64,000 bases of DNA from Styela clava (GCF_964204865.1 NC_135258.1:6873001-6937000), one strand, 5' to 3'. Shown: positions 1-8,083, counted from the stretch's first letter. The notes: generated from the sequence alone by a model not told the origin. Numbers and translations: made by a program.

Positions 1-85
1 TTCGTTTGCCGTAGAATGTCAAAGTTTAATTGTTCGAACATTAGAAATACTTGGTATTGAGAATGTTTGATGTGAAAGTCATAAA

Positions 86-157
86 AGGGGACACCCGGAT
101 TTGAACCAGGGACCTCTCGATCTGCAGTCGAATGCTCTACCACTGAGCTATATCCCC
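86..157 (-). tRNA. tRNA-Cys-GCA: tRNA-Cys(GCA), class A
   Basis: Reference class A gene, decoding UGC/UGU. On the minus strand the acceptor stem is GGGGATA with TGTCCCC, the D-stem GCTC/GAGC, anticodon loop CTGCAGA (anticodon GCA), T-arm CCTGG-TTCAAAT-CCGGG. All stems pair, with a few G-U wobbles. The discriminator is T73, the base eukaryotic CysRS expects, and it begins a TTTT run that serves as Pol III terminator. A-box (TAGCTCAGTGG) and B-box (GGTTCAAATCC) are intact. 72 nt, no intron. Confidence 0.96.
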
Positions 158-310
158 ACAGTGCACTACGGGTTCTATATTTAAATAATATACACAACAC
201 GCCCTTGGGCATTGTTTAAAGTAATTCATTCGTTTGCCGTAGAATGTCAAAGTTTAATTGTTCGAACATTAGAAATACTTGGTATTGAGAATGTTTGATG
301 TGAAAGTCAT

Positions 311-314
311 AAAA
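311..314 (-). terminator. Pol III terminator of class A Cys (representative)
   Basis: AAAA on the plus strand reads TTTT on the transcribed minus strand and includes T73. Most class A genes have it; copies at 23574, 27281, 36831, 40029, 52692, 58863, 61311 and 63730 have it interrupted (TTTC, TTTG or TTC). Confidence 0.8.
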
Positions 315-385
315 GGGGACACCCGGATTTGAACCAGGGACCTCTCGATCTGCAGTCGAATGCTCTACCACTGAGCTATATCCCC
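314..385 (-). tRNA. tRNA-Cys-GCA: tRNA-Cys(GCA), class A
   Basis: Identical body to 86-157, from which it lies 228 bp: a local head-to-tail duplication of class A plus part of its flanks. T73 and TTTT present. Confidence 0.96.
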
Positions 386-983
386 ACAGTGCACTACGGG
401 TTCTATATTTAAATAATATACATAACACGCCCTTGGGCATTGTTTAAAGTAATTAACAATCGTTTGTTTAAAACAGGTCTCAATTAACATCTATTAAATT
501 TAATTGATGAAATATCACAATTTCATAGCCGTGGTTCAGATAGTTATAGCCACTAAGTTATAGGTCGAAATTGATTAGATATCTGAGAAACGAATTCTGC
601 AATCTACTGTAATATTTTTATACTTGAAGTGTGATCGATTTCAATTTATAAGCCTGCCGTAAAATGTCAAAGTTTATTTGTTTAAACATTAAATGTTTTG
701 CAAATTATTAACCGCCATATGTGTGCAACAAATAGTTGAAATTGATTAGCCTCCTGCGGAACGAATTCAGCAATCCCCAAACAAATTATAAGACAATTAG
801 TTTCATAGTTTTCTATCTATGAGCCTGTCGCAAAATGTCAAAGAATATTTGTTTCAACATTGAAAGATTTATGATGTATTGACCGCCATGAATGTTCGAA
901 ACGACAGAATCTTTAGATGTCAAAATTACTTGTTGAAACATTTAAAATTTGATTTTGAGAAAGTGTGATGTGAAAGTCATACA
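386..983. other. A-to-B spacer, no gene seen
   Basis: AT-rich spacer of 598 bp, same content as 1870-2467. No open frame or RNA gene recognised. Confidence 0.85.
404..420 (-). promoter_or_regulatory. TATA-like upstream element of class A Cys (representative)
   Basis: The stretch TATATTATTTAAATATA (minus strand) lies 19-35 bp upstream of the gene at 314-385. It is the place where TATA-like elements help TFIIIB on many tRNA genes. Most class A copies with the 'acgggttc' flank keep it; copies with the shortened 'aagttatagg' flank have lost it. Confidence 0.5.
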
Positions 984-1055
984 TGGGGACACCCGGATTT
1001 GAATCAGGGACCTATCGATCTGCAGTCGAATGCTCTACCACTGAGCTATATCCCC
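984..1055 (-). tRNA. tRNA-Cys-GCA: tRNA-Cys(GCA)-like, class B, possibly inactive
   Basis: Reference class B gene. Same GCA loop and acceptor stem as class A, but three differences are fixed across most of the array: G43 to T (U27-U43 clash in the anticodon stem), G53 to A (breaks the 53-61 pair and weakens the B-box to GATTCAAATCC) and discriminator A73 instead of T73. No T run follows the gene; the first TTTT on its strand is about 37 nt further (plus positions 944-947). A tRNA finder would probably still call it Cys(GCA), but charging by CysRS is doubtful. It is head to head with the Trp gene 163 bp away. Confidence 0.82.
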
Positions 1056-1218
1056 ACAATCCACAACGGTCCGCTTTTTACCCCACGGGCATTAATATAG
1101 AAAACCTATTTTATCTGTTAGGAAAGAATCTCTCTTCAATTTATCAGTTCATGCTTGACAGAGTCATCAATATTGGGTTTCAAATATATGAACGAAGATT
1201 TAATCTGCGACACACAGT
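1056..1218. other. Head-to-head promoter gap between Cys B and Trp
   Basis: 163 bp separates the two divergent 5' ends in every regular unit. It holds the Trp TATA-like element on the right. The Cys B side starts 'acaatccacaacggtccg' and has no TATA-like stretch near -30; the nearest (TATATTAA) is about 36-44 bp upstream. Confidence 0.7.
1182..1190 (+). promoter_or_regulatory. TATA-like upstream element of Trp (representative)
   Basis: AAATATATG lies 29-37 bp upstream of the Trp gene at 1219, the usual TFIIIB position. It is kept upstream of nearly all Trp copies, including TCA and C33 variants. Confidence 0.5.
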
Positions 1219-1290
1219 GACTCCGTGGCGCAACGGTAGCGCGTCTGACTCCAGATCAGAAGGTTGCGTGTTCAAATCACGTCGGGGTCA
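1219..1290 (+). tRNA. tRNA-Trp-CCA: tRNA-Trp(CCA)
   Basis: Reference Trp gene, decoding UGG. Acceptor GACTCCG with CGGGGTC and A73, D-stem GCGC/GCGC with loop AACGGTA, anticodon arm TCTGA-CTCCAGA-TCAGA (CCA), variable loop AGGTT, T-arm GCGTG-TTCAAAT-CACGT. 72 nt, no intron. From memory the body matches insect-type nuclear tRNA-Trp. Odd point: no TTTT follows; the next 20 bp have only runs of three T (CCTTTAGTTCC here, CCTTTATTTCC in most copies), so termination is non-canonical or late. Confidence 0.96.
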
Positions 1291-1537
1291 TTCCTTTAGT
1301 TCCGGATCCTTGAATCAGCTTATGAACTGACCAGTTAATAAATAAACCCTTGCGAAAACGACTAATATTCAAAAATGATTTGATTTCTGAGAAATGATTT
1401 CTGCAAACTTCAAAAAGGGTATTAGAATTAAAGTGTCATCGATTTCAAGCCATTCGTTTGCCGTAGAATGTCAAAGTTTAATTGTTCGAAAATTAGAAAT
1501 ACTTGGTATTGAGAATGTTTGATGTGAAAGTCATAAA
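1291..1537. other. Convergent Trp-to-Cys A spacer
   Basis: 247 bp between the 3' ends of Trp (+) and class A Cys (-). Its right part ('aatgtcaaagtttaattg' to 'gatgtgaaagtcat') is the conserved 3' flank of the Cys gene. No TTTT occurs on the plus strand in this copy; some copies have TTTT about 89 bp past Trp (2863-2866). Confidence 0.7.
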
Positions 1538-1609
1538 AGGGGACACCCGGATTTGAACCAGGGACCTCTCGATCTGCAGTCGAATGCTCTACCACTGAGC
1601 TATATCCCC
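1538..1609 (-). tRNA. tRNA-Cys-GCA: tRNA-Cys(GCA), class A
   Basis: Intact body, T73, TTTT. Its upstream flank runs only to 'aatatacata' and then joins 'gagaaatgatt', the start of the next 260-bp copy, so it is half of a head-to-tail duplication with 1798. Confidence 0.95.
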
Positions 1610-1797
1610 ACAGTGCACTACGGGTTCTATATTCAAATAATATACATAGAGAAATGATTCCTGCAAACTTCAAAAAGGGTATTAGAATTAAAGTGTCATC
1701 GATTTCAATCCATTCGTTTGCCGTAGAATGTCAAAGTTTAATTGTTCGAACATTAGAAATACTTGGTATTGAGAATGTTTGATGTGAAAGTCATAAA

Positions 1798-1869
1798 AGG
1801 GGACACCCGGATTTGAACCAGGGACCTCTCGATCTGCAGTCGAATGCTCCACCACTGAGCTATATCCCC
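1798..1869 (-). tRNA. tRNA-Cys-GCA: tRNA-Cys(GCA), class A, A21G
   Basis: Class A with A21 changed to G in the D-loop (plus strand 'gctccacc'). Stems intact; T73 and TTTT present. Second member of the 260-bp duplication. Confidence 0.92.
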
Positions 1870-2467
1870 ACAGTGAACTACGGGTTCTATATTTTAATAA
1901 TATACACAACACGCCCTTGGGCATTGTTTAAAGTAATTAACAATCGTTTGTTTAAAACAGGTCTCAATTAACATCTATTAAATTTAATTGATGAAATATC
2001 ACAATTTCATAGACGTGGTTCAGATAGTTATATCCACTAAGTTATAGGTCGAAATTGATTAGATATCTGAGAAACGAATTCTGCAATCTACTGAAATATT
2101 TTTATACTTGAAGTGTGATCGATTTCAATTTATAAGCCTGCCGTAAAATGTCAAAGTTTATTTGTTTAAACATTAAATGTTTTGCAAATTATTAACCGCC
2201 ATATGTGTGCAACAAATAGTTGAAATTGATTAGCCTTCTGCGGAACGAATTCAGCAATCCCCAAACAAATTATAAGACAATTAGTTTCATAGTTTTCTAT
2301 CTATGAGCCTGTCGCAAAATGTCAAAGAATATTTGTTTCAACATTGAAAGATTTATGATGTATTGACCGCCATGAATGTTCGAAACGACAGAATCTTTAG
2401 ATGTCAAAATTACTTGTTGAAACATTTAAAATTTGATTTTGAGAAAGTGTGATGTGAAAGTCATACA
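1870..2467. repeat. Canonical A-to-B spacer with diverged sub-repeats
   Basis: 598 bp. Contains two old, diverged copies of the motif that also flanks the Cys genes: each runs 'attgatta...gaacgaattc...gcaat', later 'aagcctg(c/t)cg(t/c)aaaatgtcaaag' and 'ttgttt.aacatt' (about 2052-2190 and 2223-2370), and then the class B 3' flank 'gatgtcaaaattacttgtt...gatgtgaaagtcat' (2399-2465). Only the last copy still ends in a tRNA. No ORF or other RNA gene seen. Confidence 0.6.
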
Positions 2468-2539
2468 TGGGGACACCCGGATTTGAATCAGGGACCTATC
2501 GATCTGCAGTCGAATACTCTACCACTGAGCTATATCCCC
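2468..2539 (-). tRNA. tRNA-Cys-GCA: tRNA-Cys(GCA)-like, class B, C25T
   Basis: Class B with an extra C25 to T, leaving a G10-U25 wobble. Copy at 6595 shares it (4127-bp block). Confidence 0.8.
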
Positions 2540-2702
2540 ACAATCCACAACGGTCCGCTTTTTACCCCACGGGCATTAATATAGAAAACCTATTTTATCT
2601 GTTCGGAAAGATTCTCTCCTCAATTTATCAGTTCATGCTTGACAGAGTCATCAATATTGGGTTTCAAATATATGAACGAAGATTTAATCCGCGACACACA
2701 GT

Positions 2703-2774
2703 GACTCCGTGGCGCAACGGTAGCGCGTCTGACTCCAGATCAGAAGGTTGCGTGTTCAAATCACGTCGGGGTCA
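2703..2774 (+). tRNA. tRNA-Trp-CCA: tRNA-Trp(CCA)
   Basis: Unchanged body. A TTTT at 2863-2866, about 89 bp downstream, is the nearest canonical terminator. Confidence 0.96.
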
Positions 2775-3021
2775 TTCCTTTATTTCCGGATCATTGAATC
2801 AGCTTATGAACTGACCAGTTAATAAATAAACCCTTGCGAAAACGACTAATATTCAAAAATGATTTTAATTCTGAGAAATGATTTCTGCAAACTTCAAAAA
2901 GGGTATTAGAATTAAAGTGTCATCGATTTCAATCCATTCGTTTGCCGTAGAATGTCAAAGTTTAATTGTTCGAACATTAGAAATACTTGGTATTGAGAAT
3001 GTTTGATGTGAAAGTCATAAA

Positions 3022-3063
3022 AGGGGACACCCGGATTTGAACCAGGGACCTCTCGATCTGCAG

Positions 3064-3102
<39 letters not shown>

Positions 3103-3541
3103 TTTTTTGTTTTTTCTTTTATTTTTTTGCGGATCAGAATTTTCCAAGGCACAGATCAGTGTCTAATGCCACGTCATATCCGTGTCATATCGGTATAACG
3201 CTTCATAAGCATGCCACTGCATAAGCAGCAGTCATAAACTTATGGAGGCTTCAGTATCTGCCGCGCCATTGCACAGCACAAACTTCCACCCCGGGGTTCG
3301 GTATACACTGTATGTCACAGCATAACTTTCGCCCAGGGCTTCCGTCTGCACCATGCATAGCATAGCTCAACTTCCGCCCCCGGCTTCCGTACATACTGCG
3401 TGACGCTTAACACGCACACAGCATGACATCCACCGTGAAGCTTCCGATTCATCACGTCCGCTTAATATGTGATGGTATTTCCGACATAAAAAATGGATAA
3501 AATTGTCGCAGTCGAATGCTCTACCACTGAGCTATATCCCC
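3022..3541 (-). pseudogene. tRNA-Cys class A split by a retroposon
   Basis: The 3' half of the tRNA is 3022-3067, the 5' half 3508-3541. The break falls in the anticodon arm. The element sits between them with GCAGTCAA at 3060-3067 and GCAGTCGA at 3508-3515 as target duplication (one substitution). Cannot form a tRNA. Confidence 0.95.
3068..3507 (-). mobile_element. Poly(A)-tailed retroposon insertion, copy 1
   Basis: 440 bp, GC-richer than the surroundings, minus orientation: a T run of about 29 and a T-rich zone at the left are its A tail. The body (about 3130-3507) has no ORF of note and no tRNA-, 5S- or 7SL-like head that I recognise. It contains a degenerate repeat of about 43-57 bp starting near 3281, 3324, 3369 and 3426 (motif AACTTCCRCCC...GGCTTCCG). 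Could be a SINE or a truncated LINE 3' end or a processed transcript; not identifiable by eye. Confidence 0.85.
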
Positions 3542-3728
3542 ACAGTGCACTACGGGTTCTATATTCAAATAATATACATAGAGAAATGATTTCTGCAAAC
3601 TTCAAAAAGGGTATTAGAATTAAAGTGTCATCGATTTCAATCCATTCGTTTGCCGTAGAATGTCAAAGTTTAATTGTTCGAACATTAGAAATACTTGGTA
3701 TTGAGAATGTTTGATGTGAAAGTCATAA

Positions 3729-3800
3729 AAGGGACACCCGGATTTGAACCAGGGACCTCTCGATCTGCAGTCGAATGCTCTACCACTGAGCTATATCCCC
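3729..3800 (-). pseudogene. tRNA-Cys class A with lost acceptor base
   Basis: Only three C at the 3' acceptor strand (plus 'aaaagggaca'), so position 72 becomes T opposite G1. The rest is intact. The 5' flank is fused by deletion directly to the Trp upstream region ('gtgcacgtgagtcatgc'), removing class B. Copies: 7856, 10263. May retain partial function through G1-U72. Confidence 0.75.
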
Positions 3801-3884
3801 ACAGTGCACGTGAGTCATGCTTGGCAGAGTCATCAATATTGGGTTTCAAATATATGAACGAAGATTTAATCCGCGACACACAGT

Positions 3885-3956
3885 GACTCCATGGCGCAAC
3901 GGTAGCGCGTCTGACTCCAGATCAGAAGGTTGCGTGTTCAAATCACGTCGGGGTCA
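3885..3956 (+). tRNA. tRNA-Trp-CCA: tRNA-Trp(CCA), G7A
   Basis: G7 to A makes an A7-C66 mismatch at the foot of the acceptor stem; otherwise intact. Shared with 8012 and 10419. Its 3' flank has a deletion ('ttcctttagttcagttaat'). Confidence 0.88.
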
Positions 3957-4173
3957 TTCCTTTAGTTCAGTTAATAAATAAACCCTTGCGAAAACGACTA
4001 ATATTCAAAAATGATTTGATTTCTGAGAAATGATTTCTGCAAACTTCAAAAAGGGTATTAGAATTAAAGTGTCATCGATTTCAATCCATTCGTTTGCCGT
4101 AGAATGTCAAAGTTTAATTGTTCAAACATTAGAAATACTTGGTATTGAGAATGTTTGATGTGAAAGTCATAAA

Positions 4174-4245
4174 AGGGGACACCCGGATTTGAACCAGGGT
4201 CCTCTCGATCTGCAGTCGAATGCTCTACCACTGAGCTATAACCCC
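4174..4245 (-). tRNA. tRNA-Cys-GCA: tRNA-Cys(GCA), class A, A5T and T47A
   Basis: A5 to T gives a U5-U68 clash in the acceptor stem; T47 to A in the variable loop. T73 and TTTT present. 6564-bp copy at 10738 shares A5T only. Confidence 0.85.
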
Positions 4246-4842
4246 ACAGTGCACTACGGGTTCTATATTTAAATAATATACATAACGAGCCCTTGGGCAT
4301 TGTTTAAAGTAATTAACAATCGTTTGTTTAAAACAGGTCTCAATTAACATCTATTAAATTTAATTGATGAAATATCACAATTTCATAGCCGTGGTTCAGA
4401 TAGTTATAGCCACTAAGTTATAGGTCGAAATTGATTAGATATCTGAGAAACGAATTCTGCAATCTACTGAAATATTTTTATACTTGAAGTGTGATCGATT
4501 TCAATTTATAAGCCTGCCGTATAATGTCAAAGTTTATTTGTTTAAACATTAAATGTTTTCCAAGTATTAACCGCCATATGTGTGCAACAAATAGTTGAAA
4601 TTGATTAGCCTTCTGCGGAACGAATTCAGCGATCCCCAAACAAATTATAAGACAATTAGTTTCATAGTTTTCTATCTATGAGCCTGTCGTAAAATGTCAA
4701 AGAATATTTGTTTCAACATTGAAAGATTTATGATGTATTGACCGCCATGAATGTTCGAAGCGACAGAATCTTTAGATGTCAAAATTACTTGTTGAAACAT
4801 TAAAAATTTGATTTTGAGAAAGTGTGATGTGAAAGTCATACA

Positions 4843-4914
4843 TGGGGACACCCGGATTTGAATCAGGGACCTATCGATCTGCAGTCGAATGCTCTACCAC
4901 TGAGCTATATCCCC
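4843..4914 (-). tRNA. tRNA-Cys-GCA: tRNA-Cys(GCA)-like, class B
   Basis: Class B body without further change; copy at 11407. Confidence 0.82.
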
Positions 4915-5077
4915 ACAATCCACAACGGTCCGCTTTTTACCCCACGGGCATTAATATAGAAAACCTATTTTATCTGTTAGGAAAGAATCTCTCCTCAATT
5001 TATCAGTTCATGCTTGACAGAGTCATCAATATTGGGTTTCAAATATATGAACGAAGATTTAATCCGCGACACACAGT

Positions 5078-5149
5078 GACTCCGTGGCGCAACGGTAGCG
5101 CGTCTGACTCCAGATCAGAAGCCTGCGTGTTCAAATCACGTCGGGGTCA
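5078..5149 (+). tRNA. tRNA-Trp-CCA: tRNA-Trp(CCA), variable-loop variant
   Basis: Variable loop AGCCT instead of AGGTT; all stems intact. Directly after 'tcattcctt' the sequence jumps to 'gcactacggg', the Cys A upstream flank, so the class A gene has been deleted here. Confidence 0.93.
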
Positions 5150-5606
5150 TTCCTTGCACTACGGGTTCTATATTTAAATAATATACATAACACGCCCTTG
5201 AGCATTGTTTAAAGTAATTAACAATCGTTTGTTTAGAACAGGTCTTAATTAACATCTATTAAATTTAATTGATGAAATATCACTATTTCATAGCCGTGGT
5301 TCAGATAGTTATAGCCACTGAGTTAAAAGTCAAAATTGATTAGATATCTGAGAAACGAATTCTGCAATCTACCGAAATATTTTTATACTTGAAGTGTCAT
5401 CGATTTCAATTTATAAGCCTGCCGTAAAATGTCAAAGTTTATTTATTTAAACATTAAATGTTTCACAAAATATTAATCGCCACATGTGTTCAACAAATAG
5501 TTGAAATTGATTAGCCTTCTGCGGAACGGAATTCTGAACGGAACGAACGAGTCATCAATATTGGGTTTCAAATATATGAACGAAGATTTAATCCGCGACA
5601 CACAGT
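5150..5606. other. Spacer left by deletion of Cys A and Cys B
   Basis: 457 bp: Cys A upstream flank and first half of the A-to-B spacer, then 'gaacggaattctgaacggaacgaacgag' (interrupted short GAACGGAA repeats) fused to the Trp upstream region. No gene. Confidence 0.7.
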
Positions 5607-5678
5607 GACTCCGTGGCGCAACGGTAGCGCGTCTGACTTTAGATCAGAAGCCTGCGTGTTCAAATCACGTCGGGGTCA
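5607..5678 (+). tRNA. tRNA-Trp body with anticodon TTA (ochre-reading)
   Basis: Anticodon loop is CTTTAGA, so the anticodon is UUA, complementary to the stop codon UAA. All stems, A73 and both internal promoter boxes are intact; variable loop AGCCT as in 5078. The 6564-bp duplicate at 12171 has TCA, so this locus most simply arose by a second change (C35 to T). If expressed it could be an ochre suppressor; aminoacid identity is uncertain because TrpRS uses the anticodon. Confidence 0.9.
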
Positions 5679-5924
5679 TTCCTTTATTTCCGGATCCTTG
5701 AATCAGCTTATGAACTGACCAGTTAATAAACAAACCCTTGCGAAAACGACTAATATTCAAAAATGATTTGATTTCTGAGAAATGATTTCTGCAAACTTCA
5801 AAAAGGGTATTAGAATTAAAGTGTCATCGATTTCAATCCATTGGTTTGCCGTATAATGTCAAAGTTTAATTGTTCGAGCATTAAAATACTTAATATTGAG
5901 AATGTTCGATGTGAAAGTCATAAA

Positions 5925-5996
5925 TGGGGGCACCCGGATTTGAACCAGGGACCTCTCGATCTGCAGTCGAATGCTCTACCACTGAGATATATCCCC
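5925..5996 (-). tRNA. tRNA-Cys-GCA: tRNA-Cys(GCA)-like, class C
   Basis: Class A-like T-arm and anticodon arm, but A73, T68 to C (A5-C68 clash) and G10 to T (U10-C25 clash, A-box altered). Copies at 12489, 34856, 38054, 50717. Probably poorly active or inactive. Confidence 0.75.
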
Positions 5997-6594
5997 ACAG
6001 TGCACTACGGGTTCTATATATAAATAATATACATAACACGGCCTTGGGCATTGTTTAAAGTAATTAACAATCGTTTGTTTAAAACAGGTCTCAATTAACA
6101 TCTATTAAATTTAATTGATGAAATATCACAATTTCATAGCCGTGGTTCAGATAGTTATATCCACTAAGTTATAGGTCGAAATTGATTAGATATCTGAGAA
6201 ACGAATTCTGCAATCTACTGAAATATTTTTATACTTGAAGTGTGATCGATTTCAATTCATAAGCCTGCCGTAAAATGTCAAAGTTTATTTGTTTAAACAT
6301 TAAATGTTTTGCAAATTATTAACCGCCATATGTGTGCAACAAATAGTTGAAATTGATTAGCCTTCTGCGGAACGAATTCAGCAATCCCCAAACAAATTAT
6401 AAGACAATTAGTTTCATAGTTTTCTATCTATGAGCCTGTCGCAAAATGTCAAAGAATATTTGTTTCAACATTGAAAGATTTATGATGTATTGACCGCCAT
6501 GAATGTTCGAAACGACAGAATCTTTAGATGTCAAAATTACTTGTTGAAACATTTAAAATTTGATTTTGAGAAAGTGTGATGTGAAAGTCATACA

Positions 6595-6666
6595 TGGGGA
6601 CACCCGGATTTGAATCAGGGACCTATCGATCTGCAGTCGAATACTCTACCACTGAGCTATATCCCC
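6595..6666 (-). tRNA. tRNA-Cys-GCA: tRNA-Cys(GCA)-like, class B, C25T
   Basis: 4127-bp duplicate of 2468. Confidence 0.8.
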
Positions 6667-6829
6667 ACAATCCACAACGGTCCGCTTTTTACCCCACGGG
6701 CATTAATATAGAAAACCTATTTTATCGTTTCGGAAAGATTCTCTCCTCAATTTATCAGTTCATGCTTGACAGAGTCATCAATATTGGGTTTCAAATATAT
6801 GAACGAAGATTTAATCCGCGACACACAGT

Positions 6830-6901
6830 GACTCCGTGGCGCAACGGTAGCGCGTCTGACTCCAGATCAGAAGGTTGCGTGTTCAAATCACGTCGGGGTC
6901 A
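6830..6901 (+). tRNA. tRNA-Trp-CCA: tRNA-Trp(CCA)
   Basis: Duplicate of 2703, body unchanged. Confidence 0.96.
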
Positions 6902-7148
6902 TTCCTTTATTTCCGGATCATTGAATCAGCTTATGAACTGACCAGTTAATAAATAAACCCTTGCGAAAACGACTAATATTCAAAAATGATTTTAATTCTG
7001 AGAAATGATTTCTGCAAACTTCAAAAAGGGTATTAGAATTAAAGTGTCATCGATTTCAATCCATTCGTTTGCCGTAGAATGTCAAAGTTTAATTGTTCGA
7101 ACATTAGAAATACTTGGTATTGAGAATGTTTGATGTGAAAGTCATAAA

Positions 7149-7192
7149 AGGGGACACCCGGATTTGAACCAGGGACCTCTCGATCTGCAGTC

Positions 7193-7228
<36 letters not shown>

Positions 7229-7668
7229 ATTTTTTGTTTTTTCTTTTATTTTTTTGCGGATCAGAATTTTCCAAGGCACAGATCAGTGTCTAATGCCACG
7301 TCATATCCGTGTCATATCGGTATAACGCTTCATAAGCATGCCACTGCATAAGCAGCAGTCATAAACTTATGGAGGCTTCAGTATCTGCCGCGCCATTGCA
7401 CAGCACAAACTTCCACCCCGGGGTTCGGTATACACTGTATGTCACAGCATAACTTTCGCCCAGGGCTTCCGTCTGCACCATGCATAGCATAGCTCAACTT
7501 CCGCCCCCGGCTTCCGTACATACTGCGTGACGCTTAACACGCACACAGCATGACATCCACCGTGAAGCTTCCGATTCATCACGTCCGCTTAATATGTGAT
7601 GGTATTTCCGACATAAAAAATGGATAAAATTGTCGCAGTCGAATGCTCTACCACTGAGCTATATCCCC
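7149..7668 (-). pseudogene. tRNA-Cys class A split by a retroposon
   Basis: Halves at 7149-7194 and 7635-7668, perfect 8-bp target duplication GCAGTCGA at 7187-7194 and 7635-7642. Confidence 0.95.
7195..7634 (-). mobile_element. Poly(A)-tailed retroposon insertion, copy 2
   Basis: 440 bp at the same site as copy 1, so it was copied by the 4127-bp duplication, not by a new transposition. Differs from copy 1 mainly in T-run length. Confidence 0.85.
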
Positions 7669-7855
7669 ACAGTGCACTACGGGTTCTATATTCAAATAAT
7701 ATACATAGAGAAATGATTTCTGCAAACTTCAAAAAGGGTATTAGAATTAAAGTGTCATCGATTTCAATCCATTCGTTTGCCGTAGAATGTCAAAGTTTAA
7801 TTGTTCGAACATTAGAAATACTTGGTATTGAGAATGTTTGATGTGAAAGTCATAA

Positions 7856-7927
7856 AAGGGACACCCGGATTTGAACCAGGGACCTCTCGATCTGCAGTCG
7901 AATGCTCTACCACTGAGCTATATCCCC
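7856..7927 (-). pseudogene. tRNA-Cys class A with lost acceptor base
   Basis: Duplicate of 3729 (only three C; U72). Confidence 0.75.
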
Positions 7928-8011
7928 ACAGTGCACGTGAGTCATGCTTGGCAGAGTCATCAATATTGGGTTTCAAATATATGAACGAAGATTTAATCCG
8001 CGACACACAGT

Positions 8012-8083
8012 GACTCCATGGCGCAACGGTAGCGCGTCTGACTCCAGATCAGAAGGTTGCGTGTTCAAATCACGTCGGGGTCA
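8012..8083 (+). tRNA. tRNA-Trp-CCA: tRNA-Trp(CCA), G7A
   Basis: Duplicate of 3885; here the 3' flank is full length ('tttattttcggatcattg'), giving a TTTT about 10 bp past the gene. Confidence 0.88.

Noticed and set aside
386-983. An additional small RNA gene (snRNA or 5S) in the A-to-B spacer
   Set aside because: No Sm site, PSE-like or 5S internal control region recognised; the conserved pieces are explained by old spacer duplication.
983-1330. Repeated plus-strand open frame of about 115 codons (and 118-codon forms) seen in most units
   Set aside because: It runs antisense through Cys B, across the promoter gap and sense through Trp. Its conservation is fully explained by the tRNA genes, and the frame breaks wherever units are rearranged. 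No protein domain is recognisable.
1688-1924. Repeated minus-strand open frame of about 78 codons
   Set aside because: It is the sense reading of class A Cys plus flanks; the familiar '...GYSSVVEHSTADREVPGSNPGVP...' type peptide is a known spurious translation of tRNA genes.
3068-3100. Poly(T) run as a strong Pol III terminator of the array
   Set aside because: It is the A tail of the minus-oriented retroposon, bounded by a target duplication; any terminator effect would be incidental.
3493-3714. 73-codon frame starting at the retroposon edge
   Set aside because: It spans the retroposon end, a tRNA half and spacer; arises from the insertion junction only.
5841-6023. 60-codon plus-strand frame beginning in the class C 3' flank
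   Set aside because: Antisense translation of the class C Cys gene; no independent support.
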